Assembly (NCBI RefSeq): GCF_019083995.1
Contig: NZ_JAHRCU010000003.1
Location: 62,001 to 126,000 of the forward strand
Length of the DNA: 64,000 nucleotides
Source: Roseococcus sp. SDR
GTDB taxonomy: Bacteria; Pseudomonadota; Alphaproteobacteria; Acetobacterales; Acetobacteraceae
Direction of reading: 5' to 3'
Shown one piece after another: positions 40,333 through 48,241 of this stretch. The position numbers and the translations under genes were made by a program. Position 1 is the first letter of the stretch. The number at the start of each line of letters is the position of its first letter. Under the pieces are notes generated by a model. It did no database searches, was not told the origin of the DNA, and saw only the letters and a list, made by a program, of their open reading frames with translations.

Positions 40333-40563
40333 CATGCCGAGCCTCAGGCTCGATCGGCCGCACCGATCCCGCGCAACGCCTGAACCGAATGGCTGCCCGG
40401 GCCGCGTCTCCATAGCGTGTCCGTCATGGCGAGGGGATGCGCCCGGCCAGGAGTTCCCACCGCAACAAAGCGGCGCGCTCTTTGCCGGTCGTCAACCCAA
40501 GCCCGCCCAGGATGATCCCACAGGCCCGCCCCTGATCGAGGGGCCATGACGGAGTTCGGTATC

Positions 40564-40692
40564 ATGTCCAGCAGCAGCCACAGCCATGGCGGCGGTCTCG
40601 CCCTCACCCTCCTGCGCTTCGGCGTGCTGGCCACGGCCGGCATCTTCGTCGGCGTGGTCGCCCATGTGATGTGGCGGCTGGTCTCGGGCTGA
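40564..40692 (+). CDS. Small single-span membrane protein, 42 residues
   Basis: A short frame encoding MSSSSHSHGGGLALTLLRFG at its start and a single predicted membrane helix (about residues 14-36) with a basic/aromatic end (VMWRLVSG). A GGAG site lies 9 bases before the ATG at 40564; an in-frame ATG at 40546 would add six residues. Third-position GC is very high, as in neighbouring genes. It lies in the gap between the fusA terminator and a convergent binding-protein gene. No family recognised; the rest of this gap (40333-40545) shows nothing convincing. Confidence 0.5.
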   Translation: MSSSSHSHGGGLALTLLRFGVLATAGIFVGVVAHVMWRLVSG

Positions 40693-40697
40693 GAGCC

Positions 40698-42260
40698 TCA
40701 ATCTCCCCAGCGCGCCAGCCAGAAGCGCATGCGCCCATCGGCCGAAGCGGGCATGTCGAGCTGCCGGCGCATCGCGACCACCATCGGCTCGCGATAGAGC
40801 GGCATCGTCCAGAAGGCGCGCCGCTCCATCATGAAGGCCTCGGTCATGAGCGCGGTGCGGCGCACGGGGTCCATCTCGGTCGAGGTGCGCAGGATCAAGG
40901 CGTCGAAGGCCGCGTCCGAGACGCGGCCCGCATTCCAGCTTCCACTGCGCTGGTTCTTGGTGTGCAGCACGTTATTCAGGATGGAGAAGCCGTCCAGCTG
41001 CGGGGTATTGGCCCAACCCAGCAGGAAGATATCGCTCTGATGGTTCAGGAAGCGCGCCATATAGGCCGGGTAGCGATAGACATTGAGGTTCGCACGCACG
41101 CCGATCCGCGCCCACATGGAGGCGATGGCACGGCAGACGCGCTCGCCATTCACGAAGCGGTCATTGGGGCATTCGAAGCCGATGGCGAACCCGTCCGGAT
41201 ATCCCGCCTCGGCCAGCAGGCGCCGCGCCGCGGCCGGGTCGTAGGTGACGCGCGGCGTGGCCAGCGCCGCGTCATAGCCGCCGATCTCGGGCGCGATCAG
41301 CGTATGGATGGGCTGGGTCAGGCCGCGCATCACGCTGCCGGTGATGGCTGGCACATCCACCGCCCGCGTCAGCGCCTCGCGCACCCGCACATCAGCCAGC
41401 GGGTTGCGCGGCTGCCCATCGACCTGATGGTCGGGTGCGACATTGAAGCCCAGGAACATCACGCGCAGATCCTGCGCCTCCACCACACGGATCGTCCCCG
41501 TCGCGCGAAAGCGGTCGAGATCCTGCAGCGGCGTCGGCGTGATCACGTCAAGCTGCCCACCGAGCAGGCCCGCGACGCGCGTCGCATCATTGGCGACAGG
41601 CGTGAAGATCACGCGCTGGAGGTTGTGCGTCGGCCGGTCCCACCATTCGGGGAAGCGCTCCAGCACCGTTTCGGCATCGGGCGTGCGCGAGACCAGGCGG
41701 AAAGGGCCGGTGCCGTTGGTATTCTGGCTCGTGTAGGCGGTGCGGCCGCGCGCCGGGTCGGCCGGCAGCAGCGCGTCATGGCGCGTCATCCAGGCTTCGG
41801 AGAGGATGGAAATGCCGGCCAGGTCGTTGATCAGCACGGGATAAGGCCCGCGCAGCAGCACATCCACCGTCCAGGGACCGGATTGCACCACCTCGCGGAT
41901 CATGTGCGTGACCGAGGCATAGGGCGAATTGGGCACCGAGGCGCGCTTGAGCGAGGCCACGACATCGGCTGGCGTCATCGCGCTGCCATCGTGGAAGCGC
42001 ACGCCCTGGCGGATGGTGAAGCGGTAATGGTCGGGCGCGACCACCTGCCAGGCGGTGGCCAGCGCCGGCTCGAATTGCAGGTTGCGGTCATGCCGCACCA
42101 GGCTTTCGTAGATGTTACCGAGCAGCGCGGCATTGGCCGTGCTGAAGGCGCCATGCGGGTCCATGGTTGAGATCTCGCCATTATTGCCCCAGCGCACGGT
42201 CTGCGCGGACGCAACGATCGGCGCCGCCAGCAAGGCGAGCGCGGTGAGGAAGCGGATCAT
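40698..42260 (-). CDS. ABC transporter substrate-binding protein, family 5 (peptide/nickel type)
   Basis: A 520-residue extracellular solute-binding protein of family 5 (DppA/OppA type), with signal peptide (FLTALALLAAPIVASA-Q). Family marks: WGNNGEISTMDPHGAF, NIYESLVRHDRNLQFEPALA, TIRQGVRFHDGSAMTPADV and AYTSQNTNGTGPF. It binds peptides or other solutes in the periplasm for an ABC importer whose permease genes are not in the window. Its ATG at 42260 overlaps the MlrC-family gene stop by 4 bases, so import of a substrate for that hydrolase is plausible. Confidence 0.93.
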   Translation of the reverse strand: MIRFLTALALLAAPIVASAQTVRWGNNGEISTMDPHGAFSTANAALLGNIYESLVRHDRNLQFEPALATAWQVVAPDHYRFTIRQGVRFHDGSAMTPADVVASLKRASVPNSPYASVTHMIREVVQSGPWTVDVLLRGPYPVLINDLAGISILSEAWMTRHDALLPADPARGRTAYTSQNTNGTGPFRLVSRTPDAETVLERFPEWWDRPTHNLQRVIFTPVANDATRVAGLLGGQLDVITPTPLQDLDRFRATGTIRVVEAQDLRVMFLGFNVAPDHQVDGQPRNPLADVRVREALTRAVDVPAITGSVMRGLTQPIHTLIAPEIGGYDAALATPRVTYDPAAARRLLAEAGYPDGFAIGFECPNDRFVNGERVCRAIASMWARIGVRANLNVYRYPAYMARFLNHQSDIFLLGWANTPQLDGFSILNNVLHTKNQRSGSWNAGRVSDAAFDALILRTSTEMDPVRRTALMTEAFMMERRAFWTMPLYREPMVVAMRRQLDMPASADGRMRFWLARWGD

Positions 42261-43723
42261 GCGTTGCTCCTGTCCAGCGGGAAGATCGGGCGGCGCACGC
42301 GGCGCCAATCGAACTGCGCGAAATCGAGGCTCGCCACCCCGGGGCCATGGCAGGCGATATCCGCCACGGCGAGCGGCCCGAAGGCCGGGATATGGTTGGT
42401 CTTGGCCTTGAGGATGACGTAGCGGAAGCGCGTCGGCTCCAACCCGAAATGCCGGTATTGCAGCGGGTCCAGCCCCTCGACGCGGCCCTCGCTGACCAGC
42501 AGCGTCAGCCGCGGCGTCTCCAGCACCGCGCAGCGGCCCAAATCCACGGGCATGCCGGTGAAGACCGGCCCCTCCACGGTGAAGCGCCCGATGGCGAGGC
42601 TCTTGACCACGCCGGTCAGGCTGAGCGGTCGCAGCGGTTCCTTGAGCGCCGGCGAAGGCATCTTCCCGCCGATCTCAAGCGTGACCGTCGCACCGATGCC
42701 GGCCGCGATCATCGCCGCCACCGCCTCGGGGTCACGGATCGGGCCGGCCAGGATGCGATCGAGCCCCTGGTGCAGCGCCTCCTCGATCACGGCCATGCTG
42801 TCCATGGGCCCGCCCGAATGGCAGTTATCCGCCGTGTCGGCGAGGATGACGGTGCCCTCGGTGATGGCCGCGGCGCGCGCGATGGCGCTGGGCAGCGGTT
42901 CCAGCACCTGGGTGAATTCCTCCCGCAATGACCAGGCGAGGTCGCCCACGCGCGCCGCCGCGGCCTCGGCCTCCGCGCGGTTCTTGTGGGCGGTGGCGAC
43001 GACGGTCAGCGCGGTGTCTGCCGTATCGGCCAGCGGAAAGCCGGTGAAGACGGTGCAGCAGGGCAGGCCCGCCGCCTCCTCGGCCCTGGCGGCCGCGATC
43101 AGGTGGGACATGGGCGGCTTTCTGGAAAGGCCACGCACCATGTCCGGCAGCATCGGCACGCGGTGCAGCACCGTCACGGGATCAAGCCGCCCTTCCAGCA
43201 CGTCCCGTAAAAGGCGGCCGGCGAGGCGCCCCGTCTCGGGCATGTCGAGATGCGGATATGTGCGATAGCCCGGCATCACCGTGCAGTTCTCGACGAAGCG
43301 GGCGGTGATGTTGCCATGGCTGTCCAGCGCCGCGCCGATCGGCAGGCCAGGGCGCACATGGCGAATGCGGGCCAGCATCTCGCCCTCGCCATCCTCGTGC
43401 TCCTCCGCAACCATGGCGCCATGCAGGTCCAGCAGCATGGCGTCGCACTCAAGTGCTGCGGCGCAGAGGATCTCGCTGATCCGCTCGAAGGCATCGCGCG
43501 ATACAGGGGCACTCGGCAGAGCGCGAGCGGCGATGGGGATGGTGACATGCGCGCCCATCGCCTCCGCCTCCTCGAGCAGGCCGGCCATGGCGTAACCCGA
43601 GTGCCGATAGGTGCGGTGCGCCGCCTCGCCCACCATGGGGCTGAAATCCTCCCAGCGCGTCGGCACGGGCGAGAAGGTATTGGTCTCGTGCTTGAACATA
43701 CCGACAGCGAGGCGAAGACTCAT
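42257..43723 (-). CDS. MlrC family metallopeptidase-like protein (M81)
   Basis: A 488-residue protein of the MlrC family, named for the third enzyme of microcystin breakdown, a putative Zn-dependent peptidase/amidohydrolase. Family segments: GMFKHETNTFSPVPT, DLHGAMVAEEHEDGEGEML, ALDSHGNIT, GYRTYPHLDMPETG and DTADNCHSGGPMDS. The ATG at 43723 has a GGGAG site; 43738 is an alternative start. It is transcribed with a peptide-type binding protein, suggesting scavenging of a peptide or amide-like compound. The true substrate is unknown. Confidence 0.92.
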   Translation of the reverse strand: MSLRLAVGMFKHETNTFSPVPTRWEDFSPMVGEAAHRTYRHSGYAMAGLLEEAEAMGAHVTIPIAARALPSAPVSRDAFERISEILCAAALECDAMLLDLHGAMVAEEHEDGEGEMLARIRHVRPGLPIGAALDSHGNITARFVENCTVMPGYRTYPHLDMPETGRLAGRLLRDVLEGRLDPVTVLHRVPMLPDMVRGLSRKPPMSHLIAAARAEEAAGLPCCTVFTGFPLADTADTALTVVATAHKNRAEAEAAAARVGDLAWSLREEFTQVLEPLPSAIARAAAITEGTVILADTADNCHSGGPMDSMAVIEEALHQGLDRILAGPIRDPEAVAAMIAAGIGATVTLEIGGKMPSPALKEPLRPLSLTGVVKSLAIGRFTVEGPVFTGMPVDLGRCAVLETPRLTLLVSEGRVEGLDPLQYRHFGLEPTRFRYVILKAKTNHIPAFGPLAVADIACHGPGVASLDFAQFDWRRVRRPIFPLDRSNA

Positions 43724-43846
43724 CCGGCGGACTCCCATCTCAATGGACCGGACAAATATCGAAGCCCCTCCCCTCACCGGATGCAAGGGCGAAGCGTGGA
43801 CAAATGCCCCGCTTTGGTGACATTCGGCAGCCGGAGGAAACGAACC

Positions 43847-44800
43847 ATGAAGCGCCGCGCCGCCCTTGCCCTGCTTGCGACCCCTGCCGTGGCGCAGGCC
43901 CAAGGCGCCTGGCCGCTGCGCCCCGTGCGCATCATCGTCCCCTTCCCGCCCGGCGGCTCGAACGATGTGATCGCGCGGCCCCTGGCCGAGAAGCTGCAGC
44001 AGCGTCTCGGCCAGCCCGTGGTGATCGAGAACCGCCCCGGCGCGGGCGGCGCCATCGGCGCGGCACAGGTGGCGCAGGCGGCGGCCGACGGGCACACGCT
44101 CATGGTCACCAGCAGCAGCTTCGCCGCCTCGGCCGTCGTGCAGCGCACGCCTTATGATGCGATCACAAGCTTCGAGCCGGTTGCGCGCCTCGCCGTTGCC
44201 CCCTTCCTGGTGCTGACCAACCTGAACTTCCCCCCGCGCGACATCGCGGGCCTGATCGCCTATGCGCGCGCCAACCCCGGGCGCGTGGATTTCGGCAGTT
44301 CCGGCCCCGGCGGCATCAACCATTTCGTGACGGAATACTTCGCGCTCCGCGCCGGGATCAGGCTGAACCACGTGCCTTATCGCGGCATGCCGCCCGCGGT
44401 GACGGACCTCGTTGCCGGCCATATCCAGATGCTGATCACGACCATGGCCAGCGCCTCAGCGCCGATCCGGGACCAGCGGGTCCGGCTTCTCGCCTATGCC
44501 GGGCCGGGCGCACCGGCCGGCAGCCCTGCCGCGCCGACCGTGCGGCAGGCCACCGGCCTCGACTACGAGGCGACCATCTGGTGGGCCCTCTTCGGCCCCC
44601 GCGGCCTACCGCCTGATGTGACGCGCATCCTCAACGCCGCTGCGGCCGCAAGCCTGGCCGAACCTGACGTCGCCCGCGTCTACGAGGCTGAGGGCGCAAC
44701 CCCCGCCCCCTCCACACCCGCCGAGTTCGCGGAGATCCTGCGCGCCGACATCGCCCGCTTCCGCGAGGTGGCGCAGGCAGCGAACATCCGCGCGGAGTGA
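43847..44800 (+). CDS. Bug/TctC family periplasmic binding protein (fifth of six)
   Basis: A 317-residue Bug receptor with signal peptide (RRAALALLATPAVAQA) and family motifs RPVRIIVPFPPGGSNDV, VVIENRPGAGGAIGAAQV and INHFVTEYFALRAG. A GGAGGAAACG site precedes the ATG at 43847. It diverges from the MlrC gene across 123 bases. Its end overlaps the region of the next Bug gene, making a tandem Bug pair. Confidence 0.93.
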   Translation: MKRRAALALLATPAVAQAQGAWPLRPVRIIVPFPPGGSNDVIARPLAEKLQQRLGQPVVIENRPGAGGAIGAAQVAQAAADGHTLMVTSSSFAASAVVQRTPYDAITSFEPVARLAVAPFLVLTNLNFPPRDIAGLIAYARANPGRVDFGSSGPGGINHFVTEYFALRAGIRLNHVPYRGMPPAVTDLVAGHIQMLITTMASASAPIRDQRVRLLAYAGPGAPAGSPAAPTVRQATGLDYEATIWWALFGPRGLPPDVTRILNAAAAASLAEPDVARVYEAEGATPAPSTPAEFAEILRADIARFREVAQAANIRAE

Positions 44801-44805
44801 TCATC

Positions 44806-45741
44806 ATGCGCCGCCGCACCCTACTCGCCGCCAGCCCCCTGCTGGCTAGCCCTGCCCTCGCCCAGCCGCGCACGCTGCGCCTCGTCGTCCCCTATCCGCC
44901 AGCCGGCAGCGCGGATGTGCTGGCCCGCGCCATCGCCGAGCAGATCACGGCGCTCGGCGGCCGCAGCGCCATCGTCGAGAACCGCGCCGGCGCATCGGGC
45001 ACGGTGGGCGCGCTGGCGGTGGCTCGGGCGGCGCCCGATGGCACGACCATCCTGCAGGCCGATGGCTCGCCCATGTCCATCCTGCTGGAGGCGGGCCGCA
45101 CCCAGTATCGGGCCGAGGATTTCGCGCCGCTGATGCGTCTTGCCACCTCGCCCTTCGTGCTGGCAACGCGGCCTGGCGGGCCGCTGGCAACGCTCCCTGA
45201 GATCATCGCCGCCGCCAGCGCCGCCCCTGGCCGCATCACCTACGCGACGCCCGGCGTGATGAGCTTCGCCCATGTCGTAGCCGAACGCTTCGCCGCCGCT
45301 GCTGGGATCGAGCTGCTGCACGTCCCCTTCCAAGGCACCGGCCCGGCGACCAGTGCCGTGCTTGGCGGCCAGGTGGACCTCATCCCCGTGCCGCCCGGCC
45401 AAGTGCTGGACCAGGGCGGCGGCGCCATCTTCCGCCCCATCGCCATCACCACTGAAGCGCGGCACCCGAGCATGCCCAATACCCCCACCTTCCGCGAGGC
45501 AGGAACTGACCTTGTCTTCCTCGGCTGGCGCGGGATTTTCCTGCCGGCTGCGACCCCGCGGGAGGCGCTGGTGGCGCTGGAGCAGATGCTTTGGCAGGCC
45601 ATGGAAGGCCCGATCGTGACGGCCGCCATGCAGCGCCTGGGCGAAGCGCCGGCCCTGCTCGGCCCGCGCGACTTCGCGCTGTTCTGGGCCGAGGACCGCG
45701 CGGCGATCCGCGCCATCCTGCCGCGTCTGCCAAGGGAATAG
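44806..45741 (+). CDS. Bug/TctC family periplasmic binding protein (sixth of six)
   Basis: A 311-residue Bug receptor with signal peptide (RRRTLLAASPLLASPALA-Q) and the motifs RTLRLVVPYPPAGSADV, ENRAGASGTVGALAVARA and ITYATPGVMSFAHVVAERF. The ATG at 44806 has a GGAG site at 44794-44797; the in-frame GTG at 44797 is part of that site and less likely. It follows the previous Bug gene directly, probably on one transcript. Confidence 0.92.
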   Translation: MRRRTLLAASPLLASPALAQPRTLRLVVPYPPAGSADVLARAIAEQITALGGRSAIVENRAGASGTVGALAVARAAPDGTTILQADGSPMSILLEAGRTQYRAEDFAPLMRLATSPFVLATRPGGPLATLPEIIAAASAAPGRITYATPGVMSFAHVVAERFAAAAGIELLHVPFQGTGPATSAVLGGQVDLIPVPPGQVLDQGGGAIFRPIAITTEARHPSMPNTPTFREAGTDLVFLGWRGIFLPAATPREALVALEQMLWQAMEGPIVTAAMQRLGEAPALLGPRDFALFWAEDRAAIRAILPRLPRE

Positions 45742-45802
45742 CCCTCAACGCCGGAAGCGGCCTATCATGCACCGCACTTGGCCTGTTCAGGATCATCGCC
45801 GC

Positions 45803-46126
45803 ATGTCGCTCATCAAAACCTCGGCCCGCATCTTTCAGCCGCCACGTTCGGCCATGCAGTCGGGCCGCGCGAATACCCATGAGTGGGTGCTGCTCTTCAC
45901 GCCCCCCGTCCGCCCGCGCCTCGACCCGCTCACCGGTTGGATCGGCTCAGCCGACACGACGAAGCAGCTCCGCCTCACCTTCCCGACCCGGGAGGCGGCG
46001 GTCGCCTACGCGCAAGGCCAGGGCATCACCTATGAGCTGGAGGAGCCGGCGCGCGCGCGGGCCATCAAACCCAAGGTCTATGCCGATAATTTCCGCACCA
46101 ACCGACCCGACAATTGGACGCATTAG
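45803..46126 (+). CDS. NADH-ubiquinone oxidoreductase NDUFS4-like subunit (ETC complex I conserved region)
   Basis: A 107-residue protein of the bacterial NDUFS4/18-kDa complex I subunit family, an accessory subunit of alphaproteobacterial respiratory complex I. Typical segments: ARIFQPPRSAMQSGRA, HEWVLLFTP, TGWIGSADTTKQLRLTFPTR and the C-terminal YADNFRTNRPDNWTH. The ATG at 45803 begins MSLIKTSARIF, the usual family start. The gene stands alone, 72 bases before tRNA-Arg, as is common for this accessory subunit. Confidence 0.92.
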   Translation: MSLIKTSARIFQPPRSAMQSGRANTHEWVLLFTPPVRPRLDPLTGWIGSADTTKQLRLTFPTREAAVAYAQGQGITYELEEPARARAIKPKVYADNFRTNRPDNWTH

Positions 46127-46198
46127 CTCTGCCCGGAGGGTGGTTCAGCGTTTCGGCGATATCGCCTCAACGCAGCACGCTCCAGCCTCCGCGTTTCA

Positions 46199-46275
46199 GC
46201 GCCCTTAGCTCAGTTGGATAGAGCAGGAGCCTTCTAAGCTTCAGGCCGGTGGTTCGAATCCACCAGGGCGCGCCA
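46199..46275 (+). tRNA. tRNA-Arg (anticodon UCU)
   Basis: A 77-base cloverleaf with encoded CCA. The acceptor stem pairs GCGCCCT with AGGGCGC (46199-46205, 46265-46271), discriminator G, CCA at 46273-46275. The anticodon stem GGAGC/GCTTC has one G-T pair and loop CTTCTAA, giving anticodon TCT (Arg, AGA). The T arm GGTGGTTCGAATCCACC is canonical. The phage-type integrase begins 51 bases after it, so it is the likely integration target and is kept intact. Confidence 0.97.
46251..46275. other. Candidate attachment-site core in the tRNA 3' end
   Basis: The T arm and acceptor end of tRNA-Arg are the usual crossover site for tyrosine integrases encoded immediately downstream. The element would duplicate this segment at its far end, which lies beyond the window, so the core limits cannot be fixed here. 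Between it and int there are two GGTTTGCA direct repeats (46306-46313, 46317-46324), possible integrase arm sites. Confidence 0.45.
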
Positions 46276-46326
46276 TCCATCTGCTAAATCAACGCCTTGC
46301 GAGGCGGTTTGCAGAAGGTTTGCAAG

Positions 46327-47394
46327 TCATCCAGTGCCGGAGCCCTTACGGGCAAGGCGTTCGGCGGCGATCTTGGCCACCTTCTGCATCCCGCTCTCGG
46401 CCATCCGGCGTCGGTCGGCCTCGACGGTGTACTTCTGCGCCTCGGCCAGGGTGCGGTGGCCGAGGATGGCCATGATTTCGTGCGCGGTGCAGCCGGCCTC
46501 GGCGAGCATCACGCCGCAGGCCTTGCGCAGGCCGTGCGGGCTGCGAGCCTCGGCGATGCCGGCGTCGTCACACCAGCGGCGAAAGGCGTTGTAGAAGCCG
46601 CGCGGGCTGCGCGCGGTGCCGTCCTGCGTCGCCAGCCAGGTCAGGTGGCGGTGGGGCAGTGCGGCCAGCTCGGCCGCGAGCTCGGGCAGGATGGGGATGG
46701 CGACGGCCTGGCCGGTCTTCACCTGGCGCAGGTGGATGGCGCCGCCCTTGACGTGCTGGGGGCCCATCCGCACCACATCGCTGCGCCGCTGGCCGGTGCA
46801 GAGCAGCAGCTCGAGCGCTAGGCGGGCCGTACTGCCGGTCGGGTGCTTGGCGCGGTAGGCGGCGATCTCGGCGTCGCTCCAGGTGGCGTAGCCGTCGGTG
46901 CGGTAGGCCACGGGCTCGATGCCCGCCGTCGGGTCGCTGGCCAGCCAGCCGAGGGCCATGGCGTGGCGGGAGAGCAGGCGCAGCATGCGCAGGCGGTGGT
47001 TGCCCGCGGTGGGGCTGCCGGCGCGCTCGGCCACTAGGCGGCGGATGGCGATGGCGTCCAGCATGCGGATGGGCTTGGTGCCGTGCTTGGCGCGCAGCCC
47101 CTCGATGATGCGCGTGTAGGCCGCCTGGGTGCTGGTGCGGAGGCCGCGGAAGAGGTCGCTGCCGTAGAAGCTGACGGCCAGGGCATCCAGGCTGCCCTCG
47201 GTGGTGCGGGACTGGCCGAGGGGCGCGCGCTGGGCGGCGGCGATGGCGGCCTGGTAGGCCAGCATAAATTCGGGCGAGCCGGCCGGCGTGGGCAGCGCCA
47301 CCGCCTTGCAGCCAGGCATGCGCAGGTAGATCCGCTCGCGGCCGTGCCGGTCCCGGAAGGTGTGGATGTGGCGCAGCCGGATGCTGGGGCTCAT
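46327..47394 (-). CDS. int: Tyrosine recombinase integrase
   Basis: A 355-residue phage-type tyrosine recombinase that integrates and excises the element. Catalytic residues visible are Arg203 or Arg204 (CTGQRRSDV), Lys226 (VKTGQAV), His287-Arg290 (SPHGLRKACG), His313 (ILGHRT) and the nucleophile Tyr322 (QKYTVEA). An N-terminal arm-binding/SAM-like region precedes (GSLDALAVSFYGSDLF). It is the last gene of the leftward operon, its start overlapping the AlpA-like gene stop by 4 bases, and it ends 51 bases from tRNA-Arg. Confidence 0.95.
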   Translation of the reverse strand: MSPSIRLRHIHTFRDRHGRERIYLRMPGCKAVALPTPAGSPEFMLAYQAAIAAAQRAPLGQSRTTEGSLDALAVSFYGSDLFRGLRTSTQAAYTRIIEGLRAKHGTKPIRMLDAIAIRRLVAERAGSPTAGNHRLRMLRLLSRHAMALGWLASDPTAGIEPVAYRTDGYATWSDAEIAAYRAKHPTGSTARLALELLLCTGQRRSDVVRMGPQHVKGGAIHLRQVKTGQAVAIPILPELAAELAALPHRHLTWLATQDGTARSPRGFYNAFRRWCDDAGIAEARSPHGLRKACGVMLAEAGCTAHEIMAILGHRTLAEAQKYTVEADRRRMAESGMQKVAKIAAERLARKGSGTG

Positions 47395-47624
47395 TGGTGC
47401 CAGGGGTTTGCCTCGGGCTGGGATTGTGCCGCCCTCCCTGCCCTCGCGTCCAGCCAGCCGTCCAGATCCTCGCGCAGCCAGCCGACGATGCCGCCGATCC
47501 GCACTTCCCGCAGCTCGGGCGCGACGGTGGCACGGAAGCAGCTCTCGCTCATGCCGAGGTAGTGCGCAGCCGCGGAGGCGCGCATGAGGCGCGGCGGGAA
47601 GGCGAAGCGGCTGCCGTCAGGCAT
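47391..47624 (-). CDS. AlpA/excisionase-like helix-turn-helix protein
   Basis: A 77-residue protein with a MerR/AlpA-type winged helix: LMRASAAAHYLGMSESCFRA, then VREVRIGG-like strand and WLREDLDGWLDARAG. Proteins of this size and place next to int are usually directionality factors or AlpA-like activators of int. The ATG at 47624 (MPDGSRFAF) overlaps the preceding gene by 8 bases; a longer frame to 47687 is less likely. Notably the C5 methyltransferase begins with the same MPDGS residues, probably chance. Confidence 0.85.
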   Translation of the reverse strand: MPDGSRFAFPPRLMRASAAAHYLGMSESCFRATVAPELREVRIGGIVGWLREDLDGWLDARAGRAAQSQPEANPWHQ

Positions 47625-47802
47625 CCTTGCCCTCCTCCGGCGGATCAAGCCGGGCCAGCTCGGCAATGGCTTCGATGCCGAGCGCAAGCCCCTCCAGGCG
47701 CCCGCGCGTCAGCGACGTCGGGGTCGGGTGCTCGCCCAGCTCGCGCGCCCATTCGCGCAGCGTCTTGGCAATGCCGCGCATCATGGTTTCCTGGGCGGTC
47801 AT
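47617..47802 (-). CDS. Small phage protein, 61 residues, unknown function
   Basis: A 61-residue, mostly helical, charged protein (GIAKTLREWARELGEHP, LEGLALGIEAIAELARL). No family recognised. The ATG at 47802 overlaps the upstream gene stop (47799) by 4 bases and its stop overlaps the AlpA-like gene by 8 bases, which supports translation. A longer in-frame start at 47844 would run further into the upstream gene. Confidence 0.65.
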   Translation of the reverse strand: MTAQETMMRGIAKTLREWARELGEHPTPTSLTRGRLEGLALGIEAIAELARLDPPEEGKDA

Positions 47803-48077
47803 GGAAGCCTCCCGGCCTTGTGCTCGGCTTCCAGCCACTCGCAATAGAGGCGGGTGTTCTTTGCGTCTTTGCGGGCGCAGGCGGTGCAGTAGTGATCGTA
47901 CTCATCGCCTGATCCGCGCCAGTAGATGACCGCGCCTCTCGGCATGACGCGGTCGCATGTGGCGCACTGATCCTCTCCGTCAAAAACCGCGATCTCTCCC
48001 TTCGACGCGTCGCCAAGGACGAACCCGCCATAGCTCATCTCTTCCGAGGTTAGCGGCTGATCCGGGCTTTCCGTCAT
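47799..48077 (-). CDS. Phage zinc-ribbon-like small protein, 92 residues
   Basis: A 92-residue protein with a likely treble-clef/zinc ribbon made of CATCDRVM and YCTACARKDAKN, plus LYCEWLEAEH near the end. An AGGAGG site lies before the ATG at 48077. It overlaps both neighbours by 4 bases. Function unknown; small Zn-ribbon proteins of phages often bind nucleic acid or other proteins. Confidence 0.7.
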   Translation of the reverse strand: MTESPDQPLTSEEMSYGGFVLGDASKGEIAVFDGEDQCATCDRVMPRGAVIYWRGSGDEYDHYCTACARKDAKNTRLYCEWLEAEHKAGRLP

Positions 48078-48241
48078 CGCGCCTTCCTCCTGGTGATCTT
48101 GCGGGCCTTCCTCTGCGCGCGCTGGGCCGCGCGCTTCGGGTTTCCCTTGTTCAGCGGAAGGAAGGATGGCCACATCAGCGGCGGCGGCGGACTGGCCAGA
48201 GCGGCGAGGAGCACCTCCCCGGGGGTGTAGACCAGTGCCAT
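48074..48241 (-). CDS. Tiny basic phage protein, 55 residues
   Basis: A 55-residue frame from an ATG at 48241 to a TGA at 48074, beginning MALVYTPGEVLLAALASP. Its first half is hydrophobic/Pro-rich (LAALASPPPPLMWPSFLPL); its second half is strongly basic (KRAAQRAQRKARKITRRKAR). The start overlaps the C5-methyltransferase stop by one base and the stop overlaps the next ATG (ATGA), filling the gap exactly, which is the main evidence that it is real. No family recognised. Confidence 0.65.
   Translation of the reverse strand: MALVYTPGEVLLAALASPPPPLMWPSFLPLNKGNPKRAAQRAQRKARKITRRKAR

Noticed and set aside
40333-40545. Extra gene after the fusA terminator
   Set aside because: Open frames exist on both strands but none has a ribosome site, a domain or gene-like overlap; only the small membrane ORF at 40564 was kept.
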